Shown: in pieces, positions 45,476-54,067 of the stretch | Numbering within the stretch: the first letter of the stretch is position 1 | Layout of the letters: each line of letters starts with the position of its first letter | From: Mycolicibacterium phocaicum | GTDB lineage: Bacteria; Actinomycetota; Actinomycetes; Mycobacteriales; Mycobacteriaceae | Length of the DNA: 64,000 nt | Direction of reading: 5' to 3' | Assembly: GCF_010731115.1 (NCBI RefSeq) | Contig: NZ_AP022616.1 | Location: forward strand, 558,001-622,000 | Position numbers and translations under genes: made by a program | Notes under the pieces: model-generated | The model's input: the letters and a program-made list of their open reading frames with translations, nothing else | Told to the model about the DNA's origin: nothing | Database searches by the model: none

Positions 45476-47264
45476 TGGCGAACTCACCTTCCTTGGCAAC
45501 GGGCAGGGCTGGGGTCTGACGGGCGAACCGCAGGAAGCGGCCGGTGCGGGTGGTGCCCACCAGGTCGGTCGGCACCCCGTCGCGCACGACCTGCCGTCCG
45601 CTGACGAACACCGCCGCGACGGTGGCGTCGTTGCGGTTGACCATGCGTGACAGTCCGCCGTACTGCTCGACGGGATCCTCGGCGTAGGCGTCGAGCGAAT
45701 CGTCCAGCCGTTCGGGATCGATGACGACGAGGTCGGCGCGGTCTCCGACGCGCAGGTGCCCGGCATCCAGGCGGTACCAGTCGGCGAGTTCACCGGTCAG
45801 CCGGTGCACCGCCTGCTCGACGGTCAGGAAGGGGGTGCCGGCGCGCTCGGCGTCGCGCACGTGCCGCAGCAGGCGCAGGCCCATGTTGTAGAACGCCATG
45901 TTGCGCAGGTGTGCGCCGGCATCGGAGAAACCGAGCTGGATGCCCGGGTCGCGGGCCAGCTTCTTGAGCACCTCGGGGCGGTGGTTGGAAATCGTTGTGC
46001 GCCAGCGGATATCGCGGCCGTATTCAAGTACCAGATCCAGGAAGGCGTCCACCGGATGCAGCTCGCGGTCCACGCCGACCTGACCGAACGTCTTGCCGAT
46101 GAGAGCTTCGTCGGGGCAGCCGACGATCTCGGCGTCGAAGAAGTCGCGGTGCCATACGCGGACGCCGAACTTGTTCTCGTAGTCCTTGCGGAACTGGCGT
46201 CGGTATTCGTCGTCGCGCATCAGGTCATTGCGCTCGACCTCGTCGCGCAGGTGCAGAGCCGCTGCGCCCGAACCGAATTCCTCGAACACGACGAGGTCGA
46301 TGCCGTCGGCGTACACCTCGAACGGCACCGGCAGGTGCTGCCAGCGGAAGTCGCCGCCGAGCTTGTTCACCAGCCGGGCCACCGGCCCCATGATGGTGAT
46401 GGCGTAGGGATTGGCCTTGATGTCGGCGGCCGACAGCAGGCTCGTCTTGAGGTTCTCGCGGAACAGGCCGAGCGACTGCGCCAGCTGCGACACCAGGTTC
46501 AGCGGGTTCTGCAGGTCCGGGCCCGACTGCAGGATGCGGCCCGAGCGACGCAGTTGCGTCTTGAGCCGGCGAAGTTCGCGGGCCCTGGCATAGGTGGACG
46601 GCAGGGTGCGGGACCGGCAGGTGTCGCCGTCGATCTTGTCGAAAAGCAGCTGCTGCGAAGACATTCCGACGAATCCGGCCTGCAGCGCGGCCGCCAGCAT
46701 CTGCTCCATCTCAGCCTGCTCGCCGCGCGTGGGCCGGACGTCCTTGCGGGTGGCGCGGTCCAGGCCCATGACGGCGGTGCGCATGTCGGAGTGCCCGATG
46801 AACGCGGCCACGTTGGGCCCCAGCGGCCGGTCCTCGAGCGCGGTGACGTAACCCGCTGCGGTGTCCCAGGTCTTGTTCGCGTCGACGACGGTGATGACGT
46901 GATCACGCGGGATGGCCTCGACCCGGCCGAACAGATCGCCGGCATCTTCGCCGCCGACGTGGACCGTGGACAGCGAACAGGAGCCGAGCATCACGGTGGT
47001 CACGCCGTGCCGCAGCGACTCGGCCAGTCCGGGGCCGGCGAGCACCTCGACGTCGTAGTGCGTGTGGATGTCCAACAGGCCGGGTGTCACCCATTTGCCG
47101 GTGGCGTCGACGACGTTCTGGCATCCGGTTTCGTCGAGGTCCACGCCGATCGCCACGACGTGTCCGTCTCGGATTCCGATGTCCCGGACCGCGGATGGCG
47201 CGCCGGTTCCGTCGAACCAACGGCCGCCCGCGATGATCGTGTCGAACGTCGCTGCAGAGGTCAC
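45465..47264 (-). CDS. N-acyl-D-amino-acid deacylase-type amidohydrolase
   Basis: 599 residues. Metal-dependent amidohydrolase family 3: TIIAGGRWFDGTGAPSAVRD near the start, metal motif LLDIHTHYDVEVLAGPG, GFSDAGAHLRNMAFYN (aspartate ligand) and the C-terminal LRVGDRADLVVIDPERLDDS. Proteins of this group cleave N-acyl-D-amino acids, dihydropyrimidines or related amides. GTG 47262-47264 gives VTSAATFDTIIAGG. Coupled to the SnoaL-like gene. Actual substrate unknown; a lactone or amide in a degradative pathway is possible. Confidence 0.87.
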   Translation of the reverse strand: MTSAATFDTIIAGGRWFDGTGAPSAVRDIGIRDGHVVAIGVDLDETGCQNVVDATGKWVTPGLLDIHTHYDVEVLAGPGLAESLRHGVTTVMLGSCSLSTVHVGGEDAGDLFGRVEAIPRDHVITVVDANKTWDTAAGYVTALEDRPLGPNVAAFIGHSDMRTAVMGLDRATRKDVRPTRGEQAEMEQMLAAALQAGFVGMSSQQLLFDKIDGDTCRSRTLPSTYARARELRRLKTQLRRSGRILQSGPDLQNPLNLVSQLAQSLGLFRENLKTSLLSAADIKANPYAITIMGPVARLVNKLGGDFRWQHLPVPFEVYADGIDLVVFEEFGSGAAALHLRDEVERNDLMRDDEYRRQFRKDYENKFGVRVWHRDFFDAEIVGCPDEALIGKTFGQVGVDRELHPVDAFLDLVLEYGRDIRWRTTISNHRPEVLKKLARDPGIQLGFSDAGAHLRNMAFYNMGLRLLRHVRDAERAGTPFLTVEQAVHRLTGELADWYRLDAGHLRVGDRADLVVIDPERLDDSLDAYAEDPVEQYGGLSRMVNRNDATVAAVFVSGRQVVRDGVPTDLVGTTRTGRFLRFARQTPALPVAKEGEFASVG

Positions 47265-47388
47265 CTGACGATAGAAGCGTGCCGGCCAGGCCCATGTCAA
47301 TGAAAAAGTGAACACTTCCCAAAAAATGTCTACTCGTCCTGGGGAAACCTTGTGACGGCGCTCAGGATCAGGGCGGATACTGGCTCGG

Positions 47389-48297
47389 GTGACCCCCTTG
47401 CAGCGGTACATCGCCGAGGAAATCGCCACCGACCACGTCGACGGATTGCTGTCCCGGCGCGAGGCGCTGCGCCGGCTCGCGCTGCTGGGTGTGGGCACCG
47501 CCGCCGCGACCGCACTGCTGGCGGCATGCGGCGAGAGCCGGGGACCGACGGCGGCCACGACGTCGACGGCGGCAGGCAAGCCGTCCATCGAGCCGGGCCC
47601 ACCGCCGGGGATCGAGAACGCCGTGCAGACCACGCCCATCACCTGGGCCGACGGCACGCTGCAGGGGGCGTGGGCCCCCGCCGCCCAGCCCCGCGGCGCA
47701 GTGCTGGTGATCCACGAGAACAAGGGGCTGAACGACTGGGTCCGGTCGGTGGTCGGCCGCTTCGGTGGCATCGGATACTCGGCGTTGGGCATCGACCTGT
47801 TGTCGGCGCAGGGCGGCACCGCCACGTTCAAAGATCCCGCGGAGGCCACTGCGGCACTGGGGAAGATCCCGCCGGACCAGTTCGTCGCCGACCTGCGCTC
47901 CGGGCTCGATGAGCTGCAGCGGCGGGCGCCGGGCATGAAACTCGCGGTGCTCGGATTCTGCTTCGGCGGCGGGCTCACGTGGCAGCTCCTGGCCGCCGGT
48001 GAGCCGAGGCTCTCGGCGGCCTTGCCGTTCTACGGGCCGCTGCCGGACCCGCACGACTTCGCCGGCTCGAAACAGGCTGCGGTACTGGCCTTTTACGGCG
48101 CCAAGGATGCTCGGGTGACGGCGAGCAAGGACGCGGCGGCCGCCGCACTCGAGCAGGCCGGCACGGTTCACCAGATCGTCGTGGAGCCCGACGCCGATCA
48201 TGCGTTCTTCAACGACTCGGGCCAGCGGTACAACCCCACCGCGGCCGCCGATGCCTGGGCGCAGACGCAGTCCTGGATGCAGAGGTACCTGGCATGA
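47389..48297 (+). CDS. Dienelactone hydrolase-family lipoprotein with Tat-like signal
   Basis: 302 residues. The N-terminal region has SRREALRRLALLGVGTAAATALLAAC: a twin-arginine motif plus a lipobox ending in cysteine. The mature part is a dienelactone hydrolase fold: VLVIHENKGLNDWVRS, nucleophile elbow LGFCFGGGLTW with cysteine, GAKDARV aspartate and PDADHAFFND histidine. It probably acts outside the membrane on an ester or lactone. GTG start 47389; its last 4 nt overlap the cupredoxin gene (ATGA), an unusual pairing of hydrolase and copper protein. Confidence 0.88.
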   Translation: MTPLQRYIAEEIATDHVDGLLSRREALRRLALLGVGTAAATALLAACGESRGPTAATTSTAAGKPSIEPGPPPGIENAVQTTPITWADGTLQGAWAPAAQPRGAVLVIHENKGLNDWVRSVVGRFGGIGYSALGIDLLSAQGGTATFKDPAEATAALGKIPPDQFVADLRSGLDELQRRAPGMKLAVLGFCFGGGLTWQLLAAGEPRLSAALPFYGPLPDPHDFAGSKQAAVLAFYGAKDARVTASKDAAAAALEQAGTVHQIVVEPDADHAFFNDSGQRYNPTAAADAWAQTQSWMQRYLA

Positions 48298-48674
48298 CGA
48301 CGCGCCTGCCGGTGGTGCTGGTGGCGGCGGCGCTGGTGGCCGGCGCGGTTGCCGGGTGCGCGACCCCGGCGCCGGCGCCGAACAGCACCCCGACGTCCAG
48401 CGCGGTGCCGGTGACCGGGCCGGTGCAGGGGCCGGCGATCACCATCACCGCGCTCAACTTCGGCGACCCGCTCACGGTGGCGCCCGGCGCGCAGGTCACC
48501 GTCGTCAACAGTGACGACGTCGCGCATACCGTGACGTCGAAGGTCAAGGGGCAGTTCGACGTCAAGGTCGGCGGCAACGCGCAGACGACCTTCAACGCAC
48601 CCACGACACCGGTCCGGTACCCGTATTACTGCGTGTACCACCCGGGGATGGTCGGTGTCCTGATCGTGCAGTAA
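48294..48674 (+). CDS. Plastocyanin-like cupredoxin lipoprotein
   Basis: 126 residues. Signal with lipobox AGAVAGC, then a cupredoxin domain (ITITALNFGDPLTVAPGAQVTVVN) with type-1 copper ligands His in DDVAHTVTSK and Cys/His/Met in YYCVYHPGM. A small electron carrier or copper-binding protein on the outer face of the membrane. Translationally coupled to the hydrolase lipoprotein. The partner oxidoreductase is not evident in the window. Confidence 0.9.
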   Translation: MTTRLPVVLVAAALVAGAVAGCATPAPAPNSTPTSSAVPVTGPVQGPAITITALNFGDPLTVAPGAQVTVVNSDDVAHTVTSKVKGQFDVKVGGNAQTTFNAPTTPVRYPYYCVYHPGMVGVLIVQ

Positions 48675-48678
48675 CGCC

Positions 48679-49962
48679 TCAGCGCGGCGGTGTCCAGCTG
48701 ACCGGCAGGCGCTTGATGCCGTGGATGAACTGCGACCACAGCCGGTCGGGCTCGTCGGTGGCCTTCAGGTCGGGCACGCAGCGGTGAATCTCCTCGAACG
48801 CCACCGCGATCTCGCGACGGGCCAGATTCGCCCCCAGGCAGAAATGGGCGCCACCGCCGCCGAAGCCCAAGTGCGGATTGGGGTTCCGGTGCACGTCGAA
48901 AAGCCAGGGCCGGTCGAATTTCGCCTCGTCCCGGTTGGCCGAGCCGTACCACAGCGTGACCTTCTGTCCGGCTTGCATTTTCACGCCGCTCAGCTCGAAG
49001 TCCTGCGTCAGGGTCCGGCGCATGTAGACGACGGGGGAGGCCCAGCGGATGATCTCCTCGACGGCGGTGGGTGCCACCGCGTCGTAGTCGGCCCACCACT
49101 GTTCGCGCTGCTCGGGGAACCGGCTGAGCGTCAGCACCCCGTGGCTGATCGCGTTACGCGTGGTCTCGTTCCCCGCGACCACCAGCAGGATGAAGAAGGA
49201 CGCCACCTCGCTCGACGTGAGGCGTTCGCCGTCGACCTCGGCTTGCACCAGGGCAGTGGTCAGGTCGTCGTGCGGGTTGACGCGCCGGTCGTCGGCCAGG
49301 GCGGTGGCATAGGCGCCGATGTCCATGGCGCACCGGAAGAACTCCTCGTAGTCGGTGGTCAGATCGGGATCGCCGAACCCGAGAATGATGTTGGTCCAGT
49401 GGAAGATCCGTTCGTGATCCGGCTCCGGGATGCCCATCATGTCGCAGATGATCTGCAAGGGCAGTGGACCCGCCAGGTCGGCCACGATGTCGCCCTGACC
49501 GTCCGGGTGACGTTCGATCATGGATTTCACCAGGCTGCGGGCCCGGTTGCGCACCGACGCTTCTGTGCGTGCCACGACCTTCGGGGTGAACGCGCTGCGC
49601 ACGATGTTGCGCAGCCGCGTGTGCCGCGGGTCGTCCATGACGATCATCGAGCCGAAATACTCGGCCAGCTCCGGCGTCTGCTCGGCGATCGTGATGCCGC
49701 CGGCGGAGCTGAAGATGTGTGGGTGGCGGCTGGCGAAGAACACGTCGTCGTAGCGCGTCAACGCCCAGTGGCCGGGACCTGATTCGAACCCTTCCTGGGC
49801 CAGTTCGGCGTGGAAGGCGATGGGTGCCTCGCGCCGCAGCGTGGCGAATGCACCGTCGCGGATCCCGTCGTTCCGGCCCCAGAACCGGACCGAACCGAGG
49901 TCGATGTCCGACAGTGCGAGGTCCGCCGGCGGTGCGCCGTTGTCGAGTAACGCGATGGCCAT
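48679..49962 (-). CDS. Cytochrome P450
   Basis: 427 residues. Heme-binding loop HLGFGGGGAHFCLGANLAR with the cysteine ligand, I-helix VVAGNETTRNAISHG (oxygen-activating), ExxR EEIIRWASP. The I-helix and heme region resemble mycobacterial CYP124/125/142/189-type enzymes acting on branched lipids and sterols; I do not assign a family number. ATG 49960-49962 gives MAIALLDNG. Divergent from the BVMO gene with 78 nt between starts, which must hold both promoters. Confidence 0.92.
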   Translation of the reverse strand: MAIALLDNGAPPADLALSDIDLGSVRFWGRNDGIRDGAFATLRREAPIAFHAELAQEGFESGPGHWALTRYDDVFFASRHPHIFSSAGGITIAEQTPELAEYFGSMIVMDDPRHTRLRNIVRSAFTPKVVARTEASVRNRARSLVKSMIERHPDGQGDIVADLAGPLPLQIICDMMGIPEPDHERIFHWTNIILGFGDPDLTTDYEEFFRCAMDIGAYATALADDRRVNPHDDLTTALVQAEVDGERLTSSEVASFFILLVVAGNETTRNAISHGVLTLSRFPEQREQWWADYDAVAPTAVEEIIRWASPVVYMRRTLTQDFELSGVKMQAGQKVTLWYGSANRDEAKFDRPWLFDVHRNPNPHLGFGGGGAHFCLGANLARREIAVAFEEIHRCVPDLKATDEPDRLWSQFIHGIKRLPVSWTPPR

Positions 49963-50040
49963 CTTCGGAGCGTAAAGCCCCGTCGGGCAGTACCGCGGCA
50001 GAATCGGCTGCGAAGAATCCGCCGAACGTGATAGCACCTT

Positions 50041-51972
50041 GTGGTGCGCAACCCACATGCAGGACAACCGTTTACGACCTCCGACGAGGACATCGCCAGT
50101 GCGCTGATGGACGTCAGCATCCCCACGCTGATGCTGTCACTGGTGCACATGTCCGGTGATCCGGAGCTGATCCGCGGCGCCCTGCGCCCCGCCGGGCTGT
50201 TCCTCAACGAGGTCCAGGGTTACATGTCCGAGGACGACAAGGCGGCCGTGCGCACCCTGGCGCTGAAGGTGATCGCGGACTACCGCGACCGCGGGTGCCC
50301 CGAGCCCGAGCCCATCGGTGCGGAGCTGCTCAAGGAGATGATGGAGTGGCTCGTCTGCGAGCCGGTGCCCGACGAGTACGTGCCGATGGTGTTGGAGGAG
50401 ATGGAGCTCGACGGGAGAGATGTCCGCGGCGGCGCGGCCGGGCGTGACGCCGAAGCGGCGGCCGACTTCCCCGTGCTCGTCATCGGCTGCGGCGAATCGG
50501 GACTGCTCGCGGGAATCCGCCTGAAAGAGGCGGGAATTCCGTTCACCATCATCGAACGTGCCCCCGGTGTCGGCGGCACCTGGTGGCACAACAGCTATCC
50601 CGGTGCCCGCGTCGATGTCGGAAACCACTTCTACTGCTACAGCTTTGAACCCAGCGACCACTGGACGCAGTTCTTCGCCGAACAGCCGGAGTTGCAGGCC
50701 TATTTCGAACGCATCCTGGACAAGTACGGCATCCGCCCGCACGTCCGGTTCGAGACCGAGGTCACCGGCGCGCGATGGGATGACGCGACCGAGACGTGGC
50801 AGGTCACTGTCCGCAACGCCGACGGCACGTCGGACACGGTGTCGGCACGCGCCGTGATCAGCGCCGTCGGGCAACTCAACCGTCCCTATCTGCCGCCCAT
50901 CTCGGGGCGCGACGATTTCGCGGGCCCGTCGTTCCACTCGGCGCAGTGGGATCACGACATCGACCTCACCGGCAAGCACGTCGCGATGGTCGGCGCCGGC
51001 GCCAGCGGCTTTCAGATCGCCCCGTCGATCGCCGGGAAAGTCGCTTCGCTCAACATCTTTCAGCGCACCGCGCAATGGATGTTCCCCAACCCCAACTACC
51101 ACGCCCTGGTCGGCGACGGCGTCAGGTGGGCACTGAAGCACCTGCCGTTCTACGGGCGCTGGTACCGCTTCCTGCTGTTCTGGCCCGGCTGCGACAAAGG
51201 CCTGGCCGCGGCCCGTGTCGACCCGGACTACCCGGACCAGCAGCGTGCGGTCAGCGAGATCAACGACGTCACCCGAATCATGTTCACCGAGTGGATCAAA
51301 GGCCAGATCGGTGACAATCCGGACCTGCTGTCCAAGGTCATCCCGGACTACCCGGCTACCGGTAAACGGACGTTGCAGGACAATGGCAGTTGGCTCAAGA
51401 CCCTGACGCAGGACCATGTCGAGCTGATCCGCACACCCATCGCCCGCATCGAACGCGATGCCGTCGTGACGGACGACGGCGCACGACATCCCGCCGATGT
51501 GATCGTGTATGCCACCGGTTTTCATGCCGGAAAGGTGTTGTGGCCCATGACGATCGTCGGCCGCGACGGCCGGGTGCTGGCCGAGCAGTGGGGGGAACGG
51601 CCCACCGCGTACCTCGGCATCACCGTGCCCGGGTTCCCGAATTTCTTCTGTATGTACGGCCCCGGCACCAACCTGGCCAGTGGCGGCAGCCTGATCTTCC
51701 ATTCGGAATGCCAGATGCGTTACATCTCAGAGTGTCTGGACCTGCTGCTGACCGGCCACGGGCGGTGGATGGAACCGCGGCCCGAGAAACTCGCCGACTG
51801 GGTGGAGCGCAGCCAGGCCGAGATGCGCACCATGGTGTGGTCGCAGCCGTCCATCAAGCACTCGTTCTACAAGAACGCCGACGGCGAAATCTACACGCTC
51901 AGCCCGTGGCGGCTGGTCGACTACTGGACGTGGACGCGCAGCGCCGACCCGCAGGACTACGCCTTCGGGTGA
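50041..51972 (+). CDS. Baeyer-Villiger monooxygenase of the HAPMO type
   Basis: 643 residues. FAD motif LVIGCGESGLLAGIRLKEAG starts only at ~150, after a helical N-terminal extension, as in 4-hydroxyacetophenone monooxygenase. BVMO fingerprint FAGPSFHSAQWD (FxGxxxHxxxWD), NADPH motif VAMVGAGASGFQIAPSIAG, and a conserved DVIVYATGFHAGKVLWPM region. It inserts oxygen next to a ketone to give an ester or lactone using NADPH and O2. The GTG at 50041 is the first in-frame start. Paired with the divergent P450, suggesting P450-then-BVMO chemistry on a terpenoid or steroid ketone (inference). Confidence 0.9.
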   Translation: MVRNPHAGQPFTTSDEDIASALMDVSIPTLMLSLVHMSGDPELIRGALRPAGLFLNEVQGYMSEDDKAAVRTLALKVIADYRDRGCPEPEPIGAELLKEMMEWLVCEPVPDEYVPMVLEEMELDGRDVRGGAAGRDAEAAADFPVLVIGCGESGLLAGIRLKEAGIPFTIIERAPGVGGTWWHNSYPGARVDVGNHFYCYSFEPSDHWTQFFAEQPELQAYFERILDKYGIRPHVRFETEVTGARWDDATETWQVTVRNADGTSDTVSARAVISAVGQLNRPYLPPISGRDDFAGPSFHSAQWDHDIDLTGKHVAMVGAGASGFQIAPSIAGKVASLNIFQRTAQWMFPNPNYHALVGDGVRWALKHLPFYGRWYRFLLFWPGCDKGLAAARVDPDYPDQQRAVSEINDVTRIMFTEWIKGQIGDNPDLLSKVIPDYPATGKRTLQDNGSWLKTLTQDHVELIRTPIARIERDAVVTDDGARHPADVIVYATGFHAGKVLWPMTIVGRDGRVLAEQWGERPTAYLGITVPGFPNFFCMYGPGTNLASGGSLIFHSECQMRYISECLDLLLTGHGRWMEPRPEKLADWVERSQAEMRTMVWSQPSIKHSFYKNADGEIYTLSPWRLVDYWTWTRSADPQDYAFG

Positions 51973-52087
51973 GCGGCCGGCGCGGCGAAAAGCCGCGTTG
52001 AACCCGGCCGGTAGCGGGTACGTGTTCCTGATACCGGTCAAGTCGCCACGCCCGGCGGCCGGCCGCGTGGAACTGGAGGTACGGACC

Positions 52088-52621
52088 ATGGTCACCATCG
52101 CATCGCCTTCGACATACCGACTGCCGCACACCGTCTGGCGCCTGGCCGCCACGATCGTCGCGGCGCTCATGTTGCTGGTCCTGGCCGGCGTGAGCGTCCC
52201 GAAAGCCCGCGCCGACGACCGGCTGCAATTCACCGGCACTCTGCTCAGCGGCGGTACGTTCAACGGCGCGAGCCTGGCCGGCCGGCCGGCGGTGCTGTGG
52301 TTCTGGACGCCGTGGTGCCCGTTCTGCAACGCCGAGGCCCCCGGCGTGCATGCGGTGGCGGCGGCCAACCCGAACGTCGCGTTCGTCGGGATCGCGGCGC
52401 ACGCCGACCCGGGCGCGATGAGCGCCTTCGCCGGGAAGTACGGACTGAACTTCCCGATCATCAACGACGCCGACGGTTCCATCTGGGCGCGCTATCAGGT
52501 GCCCTGGCAACCGGCCTATGTCTTCTACCGCCCCGACGGATCCTCGACGTTCGTCAACAATCCGACGTCGGCGATGCCGGAATCTGAACTGGCCGAACGG
52601 GTTTCGGCATTGACCAGGTGA
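52088..52621 (+). CDS. Secreted DsbE/DsbF-like thioredoxin-fold protein
   Basis: 177 residues. Signal/anchor IVAALMLLVLAGVSVPKARA, then a thioredoxin fold with active site FWTPWCPFCNAEAPG (CPFC) and the cis-proline region YQVPWQPAYVFYR. Like MPT53 (Rv2878c), which catalyses disulfide formation outside the membrane. ATG 52088 with GGAGGT 7 nt upstream. Its stop overlaps the CcdA-like gene (GTGA), as Rv2878c/Rv2877c are paired in M. tuberculosis. Confidence 0.9.
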   Translation: MVTIASPSTYRLPHTVWRLAATIVAALMLLVLAGVSVPKARADDRLQFTGTLLSGGTFNGASLAGRPAVLWFWTPWCPFCNAEAPGVHAVAAANPNVAFVGIAAHADPGAMSAFAGKYGLNFPIINDADGSIWARYQVPWQPAYVFYRPDGSSTFVNNPTSAMPESELAERVSALTR

Positions 52622-53475
52622 ACGGGCTGTCACTGGCCTTCGTGGCAGGCGTCGTCGCGGCGCTGAACCCCTGCGGTTTCGCGATGCTGCCCGGCTATCT
52701 GGCGCTGGTCGCGCAGAGCGGCCGCACCGGACCGGCGGCGGCGCTGATCCGTGCGGTCACCGCCACCGTCGTGATGGCGCTGGGTTTCGCAACGGTTTTC
52801 GCCGCGTTCGGGGTGCTGGCCGTGTCGGCCGCCGATCTGGTGCAGCGCTACCTGCCGTGGGCGACGCTGGTCATCGGCGTGGTCCTGGTGATCGTCGGGG
52901 TTGGTCAGGTGCTGGGCCGGCCCCTGGTGTCGTTGCGGTTGGCCGGGGCGGCGGCGGGCGGCGCACCCGACGGCCGGCTCGGGTCGATGTTCGGTTACGG
53001 CATCGCGTACGCGCTGGTGTCGGTGTCCTGCACCATCGCCCCGTTTTTGGCGGTGACCGGGATCGGCTTGCGGGACAAGAACATCGGTGCGTCGGCGGGC
53101 TACCTGGGCGCCTACGTCGGCGGCTTCGCGGCCCTCGTCGGGGTGCTGGCGGTGACTGCTGCGGTGTCCGGGGCGGCGGTTGCGGACCGGTTGCGGGGCT
53201 GGACGCGCTGGGCGCCGATGATCGGCGGTGTGCTGCTGGTGATTTCCGGTCTCTACGTCGCGTACTACGGCGGCTACGAGCTGCGATTGCCGGGGAGTAT
53301 CGGGGCGGATCCGGTGATCGCGGTGGCCGGCCGGATCCAGCAGCAACTCGCCGGCTGGGCGTACCGGCTGCCGTGGCCCCTGGCCGCCGCGGCGATCACC
53401 GCGGCCGTCGTGGCCGTCATCCTGGGCGTCCGGAACCGGCGACGACGCCACGTCGCCCGCGGTCGCGACAGCTGA
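52618..53475 (+). CDS. CcdA/DsbD-like membrane thiol transporter (Rv2877c-like)
   Basis: 285 residues with about six to seven hydrophobic segments. The family's proline-flanked cysteine positions are visible: AALNPCGFAMLPGYLAL near the start and VSVSCTIAPFLAVTG in the fourth segment. It shuttles electrons from cytoplasmic thioredoxin to extracytoplasmic partners such as the adjacent DsbE-like protein. GTG start overlapping the previous gene by 4 nt. The C-terminal ~60 residues include one more membrane span and a basic tail. Confidence 0.9.
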   Translation: MNGLSLAFVAGVVAALNPCGFAMLPGYLALVAQSGRTGPAAALIRAVTATVVMALGFATVFAAFGVLAVSAADLVQRYLPWATLVIGVVLVIVGVGQVLGRPLVSLRLAGAAAGGAPDGRLGSMFGYGIAYALVSVSCTIAPFLAVTGIGLRDKNIGASAGYLGAYVGGFAALVGVLAVTAAVSGAAVADRLRGWTRWAPMIGGVLLVISGLYVAYYGGYELRLPGSIGADPVIAVAGRIQQQLAGWAYRLPWPLAAAAITAAVVAVILGVRNRRRRHVARGRDS

Positions 53476-53478
53476 GCG

Positions 53479-53685
53479 CTACCGGTTGACGAGCGGGAAG
53501 GCCGGCGCGCAGCCGCGTTCGATGGCGTGTGCCCAGGCGTCCTGTTCGGCAGAGGCCCGCAGGTGCCGGTGGCGCGCGGTCCAGCCGCAGGTGCAGGTTG
53601 CGTAGGAGCAGCCGAGGCCGCGGACGTGGACGCCCACCTCGCCGTGGGACACCGCGGTCGGTGTGGTGAGTGGGGGTGCCGTCAT
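53479..53685 (-). CDS. Small cysteine-containing protein
   Basis: 68 residues, not recognised. Contains RGLGCSYATCTCGWTARHRH: three cysteines in CxxxxCxC, possibly metal-binding, with a fourth cysteine near the C-terminus (ERGCAPAF). A strong AGGAGG ribosome site lies 7 nt before ATG 53683-53685, which makes it real despite its size. It is convergent with the CcdA-like gene, 3 nt away. Confidence 0.68.
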   Translation of the reverse strand: MTAPPLTTPTAVSHGEVGVHVRGLGCSYATCTCGWTARHRHLRASAEQDAWAHAIERGCAPAFPLVNR

Positions 53686-54067
53686 GATGCTGACCTCCTG
53701 GCTGGTCTTGCCGACGATTCTCCCGCCGCCCGATCACGGGGAGCAGTAGCGACAGGTCACAACTAGGCCACTGCATACCTCCACCGGCCTGCCTTCAAAC
53801 GTGCGGCACATAACCGGGCCACGCCGTGCGGCCTCGGCGGAGATGGCAAATACTGATAACGGTTTGAACACAGCGCCGTGGCCAACTGGCAAATCACCGC
53901 AGGTCGGTGGCTTGCGGACGGGTGCATTGTGGCGCAGGTTACGGGTAAAGTCACCGGTCAAAGGGTGGCTTGTCTCACCGCGATTCCGGATAGTTCCCGC
54001 ACGCCGAAGCGCGCGTCGTCGCCGGTCGTGCGCCGCCGTTATGCGTTTTTTTGAAGGGGTTGTTTGC
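53686..54067. other. Intergenic region before the actinobacterial membrane-protein gene
   Basis: About 380 nt. No conserved frame; the plus-strand open frame extending upstream of the chosen GTG at 54068 is rich in Arg and looks non-coding. It must hold the divergent promoters. No hairpin of note. Confidence 0.35.
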
